Assembly (NCBI GenBank): GCA_963704075.1 | Contig: CAVPGV010000009.1 | Span: forward strand, 1-64,000 | Direction of reading: 5' to 3' | Length of the DNA stretch: 64,000 nucleotides | Origin: JADKAV01 sp963704075 | GTDB lineage: Bacteria > Actinomycetota > Actinomycetes > S36-B12 > UBA10799 | Shown: positions 7,223-16,249 of the stretch, in pieces | How the letters are laid out: every line of letters begins with the position of its first letter | Position numbering within the stretch: position 1 is the first letter of the stretch | Program-made: the position numbers and the translations under genes | The notes under the pieces: generated by a model | Seen by the model: the letters and a program-made list of their open reading frames with translations, nothing else | Databases searched by the model: none | What the model was told of the DNA's origin: nothing

Positions 7223-9919
7223 TCAGCTGCGCACCGTCACGGTCAGGATCGGGCCGCGTCCTCCCGGGCCGAGGCCACGGATCTGGATGCGGTACCTCTT
7301 ACCCGTCACGACCGAGCGGACGTAATTGCGCTTCTTCTGGGTGCGCCACTTGCCGTAGCTGGTGCCGCCGGGTTTGCTGATGCGCACGGCGACCCGCTTC
7401 GCCCGCCGCACAGGGCGCCACGTCAGCCGGGCCTTGCCCCCCTGCACCTTCACGGTCTTCTTGCCGTTGGGGAGCATGACGTGCCCGGGGCGGGTGGTCT
7501 GGACCCCCAACGCCTTGGCGAAGGCGCCGGCGATCTTCTCGTGCCCGGAGGCGTCCGGGTGCAGGCAATCCGTCCCTCCCACCCAGTCCTCGCGGCTCAG
7601 TCGTTCGAAGGTTTCCGCCACCTTCGCCCGATAGTCAGCCGCCACTCGGCGAGTGATGTCGTTCAGACCCTCCAATGTGTCCAGGGCCACGCCACCCTCC
7701 AGGACCGCGGCTGCCCGCCCCCCCAAGCCGCTCAGGTAGCAGTAGGGGATCGGGTTGTCGTAGGCGGTAACCACTATCTCGGCATCGGCACCGGCCGCCG
7801 AACGCAGCGCGCTCAGGATCTGGGTCATGTTGGCCTCGTACTCGGCGAACACCCGCGCGATCGTCGACCTGCACGCATCGGTCACAGCTCCCGAACAGGC
7901 GGTCAACACCGGCTGGAACACGTCCAGCCCACCGACGGTGACCGCGGTGACCACCACATCGTTGGCCGGGTCCCGGTCCCCGTTGCGATCGCGCAGCAAG
8001 TCCACTGCGGCCTGCAGCTGACCGCCGAGCACAGTGGCTGTCGTCGCGCCGCCCTGTGCGATGTTGCGCACCCCCAGGTCGCGGCACGGTGCACCATCGG
8101 ACCCAGGGCACTTCGCCTGCAGGCGCAGGTCGTCCTGCAGTCGGTTCACGTAGCCGGACCACTCGGGGTCCAGCATCCCGCCTGCCCACGAGTCGCCCAG
8201 CGCAAGCAGCACCGGCGGGTTCGCCTGCGCTCCCGGGGACCTGCTGGCCGGCCCGAGTATCCGCCAGGTCCGCGTCCAGGTCCTGGTCCGGTAGCCGGCG
8301 CCGCGCGAGGCGATCCGCACCCGGATCCGGGCCTTCTTTGGCGTCTTCTTGGTGCGCACCACCACCCGCTTCTTGGTCTTCTTCACCGTGACCGTCTTGC
8401 GGGCCTTCTTCGGCAGCACCTTCACCGTCACCCGGGCCTTCTGCCCGGTGCCGACCCGGATCGAACGCACCAGTTCCGTCCGACCCGTGCGGCGGACCTC
8501 CTTCGCCCTCTTACGGGCCTTCACCGTCAGCGCAGCATCCGGCGAGCCGAACACGATGTGCACCGCGCGCCCCACCATGCCAGCCACCAGCACATCCGCG
8601 AGTCCATCGCCATTCACATCCCCCGCGCCCGCAACGACGTCCCCGAGTCCCTCACGCGGCGACCCGTCGATGCCGAAGCCCCGGTCGCCCAGGTTCGCGA
8701 GGTCAAGGTCGGACGTACTCCCGCCCAGGACCACATACGTGGCCCCGGAATCCTTCCGGTCGCGGGTGCCGGCGCCGGGCGCACCGATCAGCACGTCATC
8801 GAGCCCGTCACCGTTCACATCCCCGGCCCCGGCCACGGACGCCCCACTCTTGTCCCCGGCCCCGGCACCATCAACGCGGAAACCACGGTCACCGACAGCG
8901 GCCAGATCCACATCCGAGGTCGACCCCCCGAACACGACATACGACGACCCGGCACTCCTGCGCGCGTTGCTGTCCGCATACTTCGCGCCCACCAGCACGT
9001 CGTCGTAGCCGTCACCGTTCACATCCCCGGCCCCGGCGGCTGCGCTCCAGCCAATGTCCGCAGTGTGCTCGATGCGGAACCCACGGTCACCCAGGGCAGC
9101 CAGATCCACATCCGCAGTCGACCCCCCGAACACCACATACGTCGACCCGTTGCTGTCCGCCCCCCCGGACGCATCCACCAGCATGTCGTCGTAGCCGTCA
9201 CCGTTCACATCCCCGGCCCCGGAGGTCCAAACTCCCGCACCATCGATGCGGAAACCACGATCACCGATTGCGGCCAGGTCCACATCCGCAGTCGCGGTCG
9301 ACCCCCCGAGCACGACGTACGACATCCCCCCCGTGCCCACCAGCACGTCGTCGTAGCCGTCACCGTTCACATCCCCGGCCCCGGCGATGCCACCTGTGGA
9401 TATGACGTAAGAGGCGATTCCGCTGATGCGGAAACCGCGGTCCCCGAGATCTGCAAGGTCAAGGTCCGCCGCCGCCCCGCCGAAGACCACATAGATCCCA
9501 CCCGGCGAGTCCGGACCGCGCTCAGGGTTGTCGATATCGCCGAGCAGGAGGTCGTCGAAGCCGTCACCATTGACATCCCCGGCGGCAGCCACTGACATGG
9601 CGTCGTCCCCGTATCCGGTGACCTTGAACCCCCGACCACCCAGTTTCGCCGGGTCGACCCGGCCCGTCAGCCCACCGAACACCAGGTAGGCCGACCCCCT
9701 GATCCCGACGAGGACGTCGTCGTATCCGTCGGCGTTGGTGTCCCCCACCCCCGCCAACGAGTCGGCAGGTCCAGCGTCGATACGAACATCGGCTCCATCC
9801 GCGAGATCGACCCCGACGAGGTCGGCGTGTGCAGGTTCCCCAGAGACGAGCCCAGCCGTCAGACCTACAACGATGCTGGTCGCCAGCAGCCCCACGCGTG
9901 CACGTCGCCAGTTAGACAT
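7223..9919 (-). CDS. Large secreted protein: FG-GAP beta-propeller fused to an SGNH hydrolase
   Basis: This 898-residue protein starts with a signal peptide (MSNWRRARVGLLATSIVVGL, Ala-rich cleavage near residue 32). Residues about 45-440 contain at least seven FG-GAP/integrin-alpha-type repeats, each with a calcium-loop core DVNGDGYDD or a close variant and a YVVFGG strand. A Lys/Arg-rich linker (about 445-535) follows. Residues about 545-800 form an SGNH esterase with Ser577 in LALGDSW and the Asp784/His787 pair in DCLHPD. A basic beta-rich tail ends the protein. I infer a cell-surface esterase carried on a calcium-bound propeller. The substrate is unknown. Directly repeated terminase-like modules flank the gene on both sides. 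Confidence 0.85.
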   Translation of the reverse strand: MSNWRRARVGLLATSIVVGLTAGLVSGEPAHADLVGVDLADGADVRIDAGPADSLAGVGDTNADGYDDVLVGIRGSAYLVFGGLTGRVDPAKLGGRGFKVTGYGDDAMSVAAAGDVNGDGFDDLLLGDIDNPERGPDSPGGIYVVFGGAAADLDLADLGDRGFRISGIASYVISTGGIAGAGDVNGDGYDDVLVGTGGMSYVVLGGSTATADVDLAAIGDRGFRIDGAGVWTSGAGDVNGDGYDDMLVDASGGADSNGSTYVVFGGSTADVDLAALGDRGFRIEHTADIGWSAAAGAGDVNGDGYDDVLVGAKYADSNARRSAGSSYVVFGGSTSDVDLAAVGDRGFRVDGAGAGDKSGASVAGAGDVNGDGLDDVLIGAPGAGTRDRKDSGATYVVLGGSTSDLDLANLGDRGFGIDGSPREGLGDVVAGAGDVNGDGLADVLVAGMVGRAVHIVFGSPDAALTVKARKRAKEVRRTGRTELVRSIRVGTGQKARVTVKVLPKKARKTVTVKKTKKRVVVRTKKTPKKARIRVRIASRGAGYRTRTWTRTWRILGPASRSPGAQANPPVLLALGDSWAGGMLDPEWSGYVNRLQDDLRLQAKCPGSDGAPCRDLGVRNIAQGGATTATVLGGQLQAAVDLLRDRNGDRDPANDVVVTAVTVGGLDVFQPVLTACSGAVTDACRSTIARVFAEYEANMTQILSALRSAAGADAEIVVTAYDNPIPYCYLSGLGGRAAAVLEGGVALDTLEGLNDITRRVAADYRAKVAETFERLSREDWVGGTDCLHPDASGHEKIAGAFAKALGVQTTRPGHVMLPNGKKTVKVQGGKARLTWRPVRRAKRVAVRISKPGGTSYGKWRTQKKRNYVRSVVTGKRYRIQIRGLGPGGRGPILTVTVRS
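8993..9382. repeat. Near-identical DNA repeats within the FG-GAP coding region
   Basis: A stretch of about 40 bp encoding the calcium-loop core of the propeller blades recurs almost unchanged at 8993-9036, 9180-9222 and 9341-9382. A diverged form lies near 8785-8826. The near-identity at DNA level, including third codon positions, suggests recent repeat duplication or gene conversion, so blade number may vary between strains. Confidence 0.7.
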
Positions 9920-10371
9920 GGCAACCCCGCTTCCCCGATCGGCGTTGCTTGCACGTCAAGCCTACGCCTGCCGGGCGTTGCCCCGAGTTGGCGGACGGTG
10001 GACCATCAAATACCCCGGCAGCTACCGGCTGCGGACCGCGTCGAGGACCGTCCAGCGGGCCAACAAGTTGCTCGCCAAAGGCATGGGCCACCCGGTGAAC
10101 CTGCACGCCGTGCCAGCCCAGTTCAAGTAGTCGGTTGTGAGAAGAACCGGAAGTCGGTGAGATCGACGCCCGGATACGCCACGGTTTCCGCAACTGCGGT
10201 CAGCGCGCCGGCGGACTGCACGCCCCGAGCCGGGTCTCCAGCCCAGGCCGCGACGATGGGACAACCCTGCCTCTCGGATGACTTCCTGAGCCACCCCGGG
10301 GCGTCTTCTGGCGACTGCTCAGAATCGCCGCGGCGCGGGGACACACCGCTTACCCGCCGCCCCAGACGCCC
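9920..10371. other. Gene-poor stretch between the FG-GAP gene and terminase-like copy B
   Basis: I recognise no gene here. Short open frames exist on both strands, for example 10123-10344 minus, which contains VAAWAGDPARGVQSAGAL and may be debris of a real protein. None has a family motif I can name. The promoter of the FG-GAP gene should lie in the first 100 bp above 9919. Confidence 0.5.
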
Positions 10372-10780
10372 CTACCCGCCTGACCCTCGCCCCTGCGCCT
10401 GTGCGACGAGCTCGGTCGGGTCGACCACAGTCGCCGTTTCGCCGCCGGTTGGCCGCCGGGTTTCCCGCCGGCGGCCTTTCGTGGGGAGCAGCCCGAGCAG
10501 CTCGCAGCGCCGGTCCACGATCTTCAACACCGCGCCAATCGTCTTGGGGTCGTCCTGCAGCGCGTCCAGCCGCTCCAACTCGAGCTGCAGGTGCTCGCCG
10601 GCCAGCACGTCGCGGCGCTTCCGCAGGGCGCGCTGCACCGCCCGCCACGCGCCGGAGCTATCCGCGTAGCCGAGTTCGACGGCGATCTGGGTCGTAGTCG
10701 CGGCCGGACATCAACAGCTCGACGGCGCGGGCTTCTCGGCGCGCGGCGCGAGCCTTCGGCGACAGCGGCGGATGGACATT
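10372..10780 (-). pseudogene. Terminase-small-subunit-like protein, frameshifted (copy B)
   Basis: The 3' part (10372 up to about 10690) reads as QIAVELGYADSSGAWRAV, then LELERLDALQDDP and VLKIVDRRCELLGL, the same pattern as copy A. The 5' part (ARAVELLMSGRDY) continues it in another frame near 10690-10700, so a small indel separates the halves of the predicted helix-turn-helix. Joined, the product would be about 130 residues. Copy B is preceded by the same 87-bp repeat as copy A but is diverged in sequence, so this is either an old duplication or two independent insertions. Confidence 0.55.
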
Positions 10781-10804
10781 ATGAGGCTAGGCCTGCGAGC
10801 CCGT

Positions 10805-10891
10805 GATTCGTGCTCTGAACACGACTCCACAGAGAGGGCACGACAGCACCGGATGGGCCTGCCCTGAGTTCAAGTCTCCCCACCGGCACGG
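10805..10891. repeat. 87-bp direct repeat, copy B
   Basis: This is the ungapped counterpart of 6985-7071, in the same orientation and again upstream of a terminase-like gene. In copy B the coding reading on the minus strand (10787-10993) gives a 68-residue Cys-containing frame that includes VLSCPLCGVVF. The shared frame supports a coding origin, but no known domain is recognisable. Confidence 0.75.
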
Positions 10892-11478
10892 TTGGACAGA
10901 CATCGCCTGCTCGGGTTGGTGACCACCTTGGCGCAGGTACCACAGGCGCGGCGGGCATCCATCCACGTCCCGGTCCCGGCGCAGACCCGCCACATGGATT
11001 TTGTGTCACCGCCGCTCGGCACTGACGGAAGCCTCACCCTTGCCAGCACCCAGCCGCGGGCTGTAGCGGACAGCGCCGTGCTGCTAACCGTCTAGCCGCA
11101 GAAGTGGACCTCACGGCTGCCCACGACAACTACGAGGTACTCCGGCGAAAGTGGGTCACAAGGACACTTTCTTGCGGATTGCCAGATTCAACTCGTCCGG
11201 GCGGACGACCCCATAGGGCCGGTCGTCGGGATGAGTTGACTGGCGGCAGCAATCAACCTGGGGGGCTCGGGCCACCAGCCCGGCTTCGCCTCAGGGCGCG
11301 GCTCAGAAATAGTCGCTTGGCACTACCGCACCGTTGTTCGGCACCCGCATCGAGGGCGGCGGCACCGGGCTTGAGGGCGACGTTGTTTGGCACTTCGAGC
11401 CACAAAGACCCCCAACAACCCCGCCCTCGCCGCTCGGACACCCCAACTTCGTCGCCCCGATGAAGGAGCCGAGGCCTG
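10892..11478. other. Non-coding stretch with a 7-bp hairpin
   Basis: I recognise no gene here. The one clear structure is a hairpin at 11147-11171 with perfect 7-bp arms (GAAAGTG/CACTTTC) around an 11-nt loop. It has no adjacent T-run, so I do not call it a terminator. Confidence 0.4.
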
Positions 11479-12627
11479 TCACTCGCCCTCGTACGGCGAA
11501 CGCGCAACCCCCTCCGGCCGCCGCATCAACGAATCCAGATCCGTCCGCCGGGGATCGTCGTGCCCCGTCGCGTCGAAGTAGACGCCGTTCCGCTGCGAAG
11601 GCATCCGCTCGTCCATCAAGGTCAACAGCCCGTAGGCCCGCTCATCGGCAGGGAAGAGCGTGTTGATGTCCACCCCTCGTGGCCACAGCCGCCACGCCCA
11701 CACCACGGAGGCCTCGTAGCTGAACACCACCGCGTTCGAGCTCAGGAACAGGACGGAGATGAAAGCCACGACCGTGGTCAACGCCCCGTACACCGCCGAG
11801 GAGTTGTTCAGGAAACGAGCGGTGATGAGTCCTGCCAAGTTGATGATGGTCACCAGCGCAATGGCTCCGACCACCGCTCCGAGGATGACCTCCTTGTTGG
11901 AGATCGGACGTCTCGACAGGATCTTGGGTGCGAAGAACAAGACCGCGAACGCGACCGCGAGAGCTACGGCCGTGCCGATCGGCTGCTGCCAGGCGGGCAA
12001 CCATCGCGATGTGGCCAAGGATGCTCCCGCGACCACCACCACCGCCAGCCCCAGCAACAACACCACCAACAGCACTCGCAGGTAGCGAGGGCCGAATCCG
12101 TACCGGAAGCGGTAAGGCACGCAGAACACCTGATTGACCGTCGCGTACAGCGCGAAGACGGCGCCGGTGCCGGCGAGCAGCAGACCGATCAACGCGATCC
12201 AGAACGCCACACCACCGTCGGGCAGACTGGCATAGGAATCCAGAATCTGCTGCTGGTACTGCGCCGGTACGACCTGGCGCACCAGATCATCGATCAAGGC
12301 CGGATTATTCTCCGCCAATGTACGCAGTACCGCGTACCCCCCGATCGCCAGCGGAAAGATCCCGAACAAGAAGTAGTACGCGAGCAATGCGGCAAGGCGA
12401 CTGCCCTCGTCATCGGCATACTTCTTGAACACCGCGTACCCGAAGGCCACCGGCTGGAATCGCGATTGGCTGCGGTCGACAAGCCGGCCCGCCGCGAGTA
12501 CCACCCGTTCGACCCGGCCCGCCACACCTGAGTGCGAAGTGGGCGGCGGCCCGGCCGCGTAGTCCCGACGCGGATCCGCCCACGGTTCATAGAACGGACC
12601 AGAACGGGGTTCTTCAGGTTTGGCCAC
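11479..12627 (-). CDS. YihY/BrkB family inner-membrane protein
   Basis: This 382-residue protein has about six hydrophobic segments. The BrkB/YihY hallmarks are visible: LAYYFLFGIFPL near the first helix, the FALYATVNQVF region, and AVYGALTTVVAFISVLFL towards the end. A soluble Pro-rich N-terminus and an acidic C-terminal tail are both cytoplasmic by prediction. The start is a GTG at 12627, directly abutting the stop of the upstream M13 peptidase (12628), so translation is probably coupled. The family was once thought to be RNase BN. Its real role is unsettled, and transport or envelope functions are proposed. Confidence 0.88.
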   Translation of the reverse strand: MAKPEEPRSGPFYEPWADPRRDYAAGPPPTSHSGVAGRVERVVLAAGRLVDRSQSRFQPVAFGYAVFKKYADDEGSRLAALLAYYFLFGIFPLAIGGYAVLRTLAENNPALIDDLVRQVVPAQYQQQILDSYASLPDGGVAFWIALIGLLLAGTGAVFALYATVNQVFCVPYRFRYGFGPRYLRVLLVVLLLGLAVVVVAGASLATSRWLPAWQQPIGTAVALAVAFAVLFFAPKILSRRPISNKEVILGAVVGAIALVTIINLAGLITARFLNNSSAVYGALTTVVAFISVLFLSSNAVVFSYEASVVWAWRLWPRGVDINTLFPADERAYGLLTLMDERMPSQRNGVYFDATGHDDPRRTDLDSLMRRPEGVARSPYEGE

Positions 12628-14565
12628 CTACCAGATCCGAACCCGGTCGTCCGGGTCGCGCCACATGCCGTCGCCCGGTTGCACGTCGAACGCCTCGAAG
12701 AACGCGTCGGTGTTCAGCAAAGTGCCGAACACGCGGAACTCCGGCGGAGAGTGCGGATCGATGGTGATCCGGCGAACGGTCTCCTCGGGGCGGGTCTTGG
12801 CACGCCAGACGTGCGTGAACCCGACGAAGAACCGCTGCTCACCGGTCAATCCGTCGATGAGCGGCGCCGGCTCGCCGTCCAGCGAGAGCAGATAGGCACG
12901 GTAGGCGACCGCGAGGCCCGAGACGTCCGCGATGTTCTCCCCGAGCGTGAGTTCTCCGTTCAGCGTGTGACCGGCGACCGGTTCGTACGCGGCGTATTGC
13001 TCGATCAGTGCCCGGGTGCGGTCGGAGAACGCCTCGTGATCGGAGTCCGACCACCAGTTGCGCAGGTTTCCCTCGCCGTCGAACTGGGAGCCCTGGTCGT
13101 CGAATCCGTGCGAGATCTCGTGGCCTATCACCGCACCGATGGCACCGTAGTTGACCGCATCGTCGGCGGACATCGTGAAGAACGGTGGCTGCAGGATCGC
13201 CGCCGGGAAGACGATCTCGTTCATCTCAGGGTTGTAGTAGGCGTTGACCGTCTGCGGGTTCATGTGCCACTCGTTGCGATCAACCGGACCGCCGAGTTTG
13301 CCCACCTCGTAGTCGTGGTGCCACACGCGTGCAGCACGCACAGACGCGATCAACTGACCGGGGGCCAGGACCATCGTCGAGTAGTCCTTCCAGACATCCG
13401 GATAGCCGATCTTCGGGGTGAAGCGCTCAAGTTTGGCGTGCGCCTGCTGCTTGGTCGTGGATGTCATCCATTCCAGCCCGTCGATGGCCTGCTCGAACGC
13501 CTTCAGCAGGTTATCCACCAACTCGACCATCCGGGCTTTGTTCTCTGCCGGGAAGTGCCGCGCTACGTATTCCTGTCCGAGCGCCTCGCCCACCATGCCC
13601 TCGACCAGATCGACGCCGCGCTTCCAACGCGGCCGCATCTGCGGGACGCCACGCAGCACCTTGCCGTAGAACTCGAACGAGGCCTGCACCGTCTCCTCGG
13701 ACAACAAGCCGGTGAAGGAACTCAGCACCCGCCACCGCAGATAGGGCTTCCAGTCCTCGAGGTCCACCTCCGCCAGGGCTTCAGTGAAGGCTTGCGCGTA
13801 GTCGGGCTGGGCGATGTTCAAGGTCTCGATTCGTCCGGCCACTCCGACTGCCTCGAGATACGCCTGCCAGTTGTAGCCCGGGGTCAGGTCGGACAACTCG
13901 TCGAGCCTGTACTGGTTGTATGTCTTCACCGGGTCACGGTTGGCGACCGCTGTCCAGTGGGCGCGGGCCAGTCGGGTCTCCAGCGCCACGATCCGCTGGG
14001 CATCGGCGGACGTGCCGACACCGACCCGTTCCAGCATGGTCGCGACGTGGTCGGCGTAGGCCGCGCGGGTCGCGGCGAACGACTCCTCGAGGTAGTAGTC
14101 GCGGTCGGGCATCCCCAGCCCGCTCTGCCACATGTCCAGCACGTAGCGGGTGGAATCACGGTTGTCCTGATGCACTGCACCGCCGAGCGGCGAACCCACG
14201 CCCACCCGTTCGAGCCGCCCCAGCAGTCCTGGTAGGTCGCCGGCCGACTCCAGCGCGTCGACGGCCGCGAAAAGGTCTGCGATCGGCTCCAGCCCCACCC
14301 GCTGGATCTCGTCGGTGTCCATGAACGCGTTGAACAGCACGGCAATGCGCCCAGCGTTGGTGTCCGGCTCGGGTTCTTGCGCGGACAACTCCTCGATGAT
14401 GCTGCGCAACTGGTTCTGCGCGGTGTCGTGCAGGTCGGTGAACGACGCGAATTCGGCCTTGTCCTCGGGGATCTCGAAGGACGCCAGCCACTGTCCCAGC
14501 CAGTGCCGGTAGAAGTCGTCCTGCGGTCGTACCGAAGTGTCCTGCCATTGCAGGTTGAGTCCCAT
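12628..14565 (-). CDS. M13 family zinc metallopeptidase (neprilysin/PepO type)
   Basis: This 645-residue zinc endopeptidase carries the family motifs NAYYNP, HEISHGFDD (zinc ligands His482 and His486, catalytic Glu483) and ENIADVSGL, which supplies the third ligand. There is no signal peptide or N-terminal membrane anchor, so the enzyme is probably cytoplasmic, as in many actinobacterial PepO proteins. It is 9 bp downstream of rdgB and abuts the BrkB gene, forming a four-gene run rph, rdgB, this gene, BrkB. The substrates are likely to be oligopeptides. Confidence 0.93.
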   Translation of the reverse strand: MGLNLQWQDTSVRPQDDFYRHWLGQWLASFEIPEDKAEFASFTDLHDTAQNQLRSIIEELSAQEPEPDTNAGRIAVLFNAFMDTDEIQRVGLEPIADLFAAVDALESAGDLPGLLGRLERVGVGSPLGGAVHQDNRDSTRYVLDMWQSGLGMPDRDYYLEESFAATRAAYADHVATMLERVGVGTSADAQRIVALETRLARAHWTAVANRDPVKTYNQYRLDELSDLTPGYNWQAYLEAVGVAGRIETLNIAQPDYAQAFTEALAEVDLEDWKPYLRWRVLSSFTGLLSEETVQASFEFYGKVLRGVPQMRPRWKRGVDLVEGMVGEALGQEYVARHFPAENKARMVELVDNLLKAFEQAIDGLEWMTSTTKQQAHAKLERFTPKIGYPDVWKDYSTMVLAPGQLIASVRAARVWHHDYEVGKLGGPVDRNEWHMNPQTVNAYYNPEMNEIVFPAAILQPPFFTMSADDAVNYGAIGAVIGHEISHGFDDQGSQFDGEGNLRNWWSDSDHEAFSDRTRALIEQYAAYEPVAGHTLNGELTLGENIADVSGLAVAYRAYLLSLDGEPAPLIDGLTGEQRFFVGFTHVWRAKTRPEETVRRITIDPHSPPEFRVFGTLLNTDAFFEAFDVQPGDGMWRDPDDRVRIW

Positions 14566-14575
14566 GCGCCCAACC

Positions 14576-15190
14576 CTAAACGGCGGGTGGACCTCCGGCC
14601 ACCAGGTGCTTGCCGACCAGCGCCCGGAACGCGCGACCGCGGTGACTGATGGCGTGTTTGTCCTGCGGGGCGAGTTCCGCGGTGGTGAGGGGTCCGTGGT
14701 CGGTGGGAATCTCGAAGATCGGGTCGTAGCCGAAGCCGTTGCTCCCGCGCGGCGTGAACGTAAGACGCCCGGTCAGTTCACCCAACTCGACCGCCTCGCG
14801 ACCGTCGGGCCACACGGCCACCGCCGCACACACGAACCGGGCGCCACGGTGCTCGATGGCCACGTCGGACAACTGCCTCAACAGCAGGTCGAGATTGCCG
14901 GCGTCGTCCCCGTGCCGTCCGCACCACCTCGCCGAGAAGACCCCCGGCGCTCCTCCGAGCACGTCCACCGCGAGCCCCGAGTCGTCGGCCATCGCCGGCA
15001 TGCCCGACTGCGCCACGACGGCCCGCGCCTTCAGCAGTGCGTTCTCCGCGAACGTCACCCCGGTCTCCCGGGTGTCCGGCACGTGGATGTCGTCGAGGTC
15101 CAGTACCTCATCGGGCATTCCGGCGTCCGCCAGGATCTGCGAGATCTCAGCGAGTTTGCCACGGTTGCGGGTGGCCAGGACCCAGGTCAC
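14576..15190 (-). CDS. rdgB: Non-canonical purine NTP pyrophosphatase (RdgB/HAM1)
   Basis: This enzyme hydrolyses dITP, XTP and ITP to monophosphates and so keeps deaminated purines out of nucleic acids. The product is 204 residues starting VTWVLATRNRGKLAE. Family motifs include TFAENALLKA, ADDSGLAVD, GAPGVFSARW and GSNGFGYDPIF. The GTG start at 15190 overlaps the rph stop (GTGA), which settles the start despite an open frame that extends far upstream. The neighbour order rph-rdgB is the same as in Mycobacterium tuberculosis Rv1340-Rv1341. Confidence 0.95.
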   Translation of the reverse strand: MTWVLATRNRGKLAEISQILADAGMPDEVLDLDDIHVPDTRETGVTFAENALLKARAVVAQSGMPAMADDSGLAVDVLGGAPGVFSARWCGRHGDDAGNLDLLLRQLSDVAIEHRGARFVCAAVAVWPDGREAVELGELTGRLTFTPRGSNGFGYDPIFEIPTDHGPLTTAELAPQDKHAISHRGRAFRALVGKHLVAGGPPAV

Positions 15191-15984
15191 GCGGTTCCGC
15201 CCGGGGCAGCTCCCGCCGACGCCGTGGCAGGGCTCCCGTCGATCAACCGTCCCTGCACGGGACTGCCGCCGGCCAGGGCGGCCTTCTGCAGTTCGGTCAG
15301 TTCCGCGCAACCGGCTGTTGCCAGGACCAGCAACTCGTCGAGGACCGCCCGCGCGAACGGTTCCCCTTCGGCGGTCCCTTGGACCTCGACGAACCGGCCG
15401 TCGCCAGTCATCACCACGTTCATGTCGGTGTCGGCGTTCACGTCGTCGTCGTAGTGCAGGTCGAGCCGAGGTTGGCCGTCCACAATGCCGACGCTGACCG
15501 CGGCCACGGAGTTCTGCAGCGGCCAGGTGCTCAACAAACCCTGTTCCTGCGCCCACGAGCAGGCATCGGCCACCGCGACATAGGCGCCGGTGATGGCCGC
15601 GGTGCGGGTGCCGCCGTCGGCCTGCAGGACATCGCAGTCGACCTGGATCGTGTTCTCGCCGAGGGCAGCATCGTCGATCGCTGCCCGCAGCGCCCGCCCG
15701 ATCAGTCGGGAGATCTCGTGCGTGCGGCCACCGGGACGACCTTTGATCGACTCGCGTGCCCCCCGGGTGTCGGTCGACCGGGGCAGCATGGCGTACTCGG
15801 CGGTGATCCAGCCCAGACCGGAATCCCGCCGCCAGCGTGGTACCCCGGCGGTGAAGGAGGCGACACACAGCACCCGGGTGCGACCGAACTCCACCAGGCA
15901 CGACCCTTCGCCGTTGTCCTGCCAACCACGGTGGAATCGGATCGGGCGCAATTGATCGGCCTGGCGGCCATCGGATCGGGACAT
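15187..15984 (-). CDS. rph: Ribonuclease PH
   Basis: This phosphorolytic 3'-5' exoribonuclease trims tRNA 3' ends. The protein has 265 residues. RNase PH signatures are GEGSCLVEFGRTRVLC, RDSGLGWITAEYAMLPRS, RESIKGRPGGRTHEISRLIGR and QVDCDVLQADGGTRTA. The start is ATG at 15984. It overlaps rdgB by four bases. In related actinobacteria the gene directly follows the metallo-beta-lactamase gene. Here about 1.2 kb with an opposite-strand gene separates them. Confidence 0.96.
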   Translation of the reverse strand: MSRSDGRQADQLRPIRFHRGWQDNGEGSCLVEFGRTRVLCVASFTAGVPRWRRDSGLGWITAEYAMLPRSTDTRGARESIKGRPGGRTHEISRLIGRALRAAIDDAALGENTIQVDCDVLQADGGTRTAAITGAYVAVADACSWAQEQGLLSTWPLQNSVAAVSVGIVDGQPRLDLHYDDDVNADTDMNVVMTGDGRFVEVQGTAEGEPFARAVLDELLVLATAGCAELTELQKAALAGGSPVQGRLIDGSPATASAGAAPGGTA

Positions 15985-16249
15985 GGGACCGACTGTAGCG
16001 AGGCCAGCGCACAGTCGGGCCGAGCGGTTGCGCCATCAAAACTGGGCCGCCACCCGGCCGCGCGGCCCTAGTTTCATGACATACGGCCTCCAGAAAGCCA
16101 CACATCGGACAAGCTTCCATCATTCGGGGGCCGCCATCCGCCGTGGCCACCGATCCCGGCCCCCATGTGATGACGGGATTGCCTGAGCGCTCATCCACAG
16201 ATTCTCTGACTGCCTCTACGGTGGCCTCACTGCCTGTTGAAATGACCAT

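Noticed and set aside
7163..9595. 810-codon plus-strand open frame opposite the FG-GAP gene
   Set aside because: Its repeats (TVHIPGPG-like) are the reverse complement of the calcium-loop repeats. The minus-strand frame has a signal peptide and known domains.
6985..10891. tRNA or attachment site in the 87-bp repeats, because of a TTCAAGT loop-like motif
   Set aside because: Only three of five flanking T-stem pairs form and no acceptor, D or anticodon arm can be drawn, so it is not a tRNA.
10892..11095. A 67-codon plus-strand frame as a real gene
   Set aside because: It has no ribosome binding site, no motif and overlaps the repeat-associated minus-strand frame.
12532..14235. 567-codon plus-strand frame opposite the M13 peptidase
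   Set aside because: It is antisense to a gene with a complete zinc motif and has no family match that I can see.
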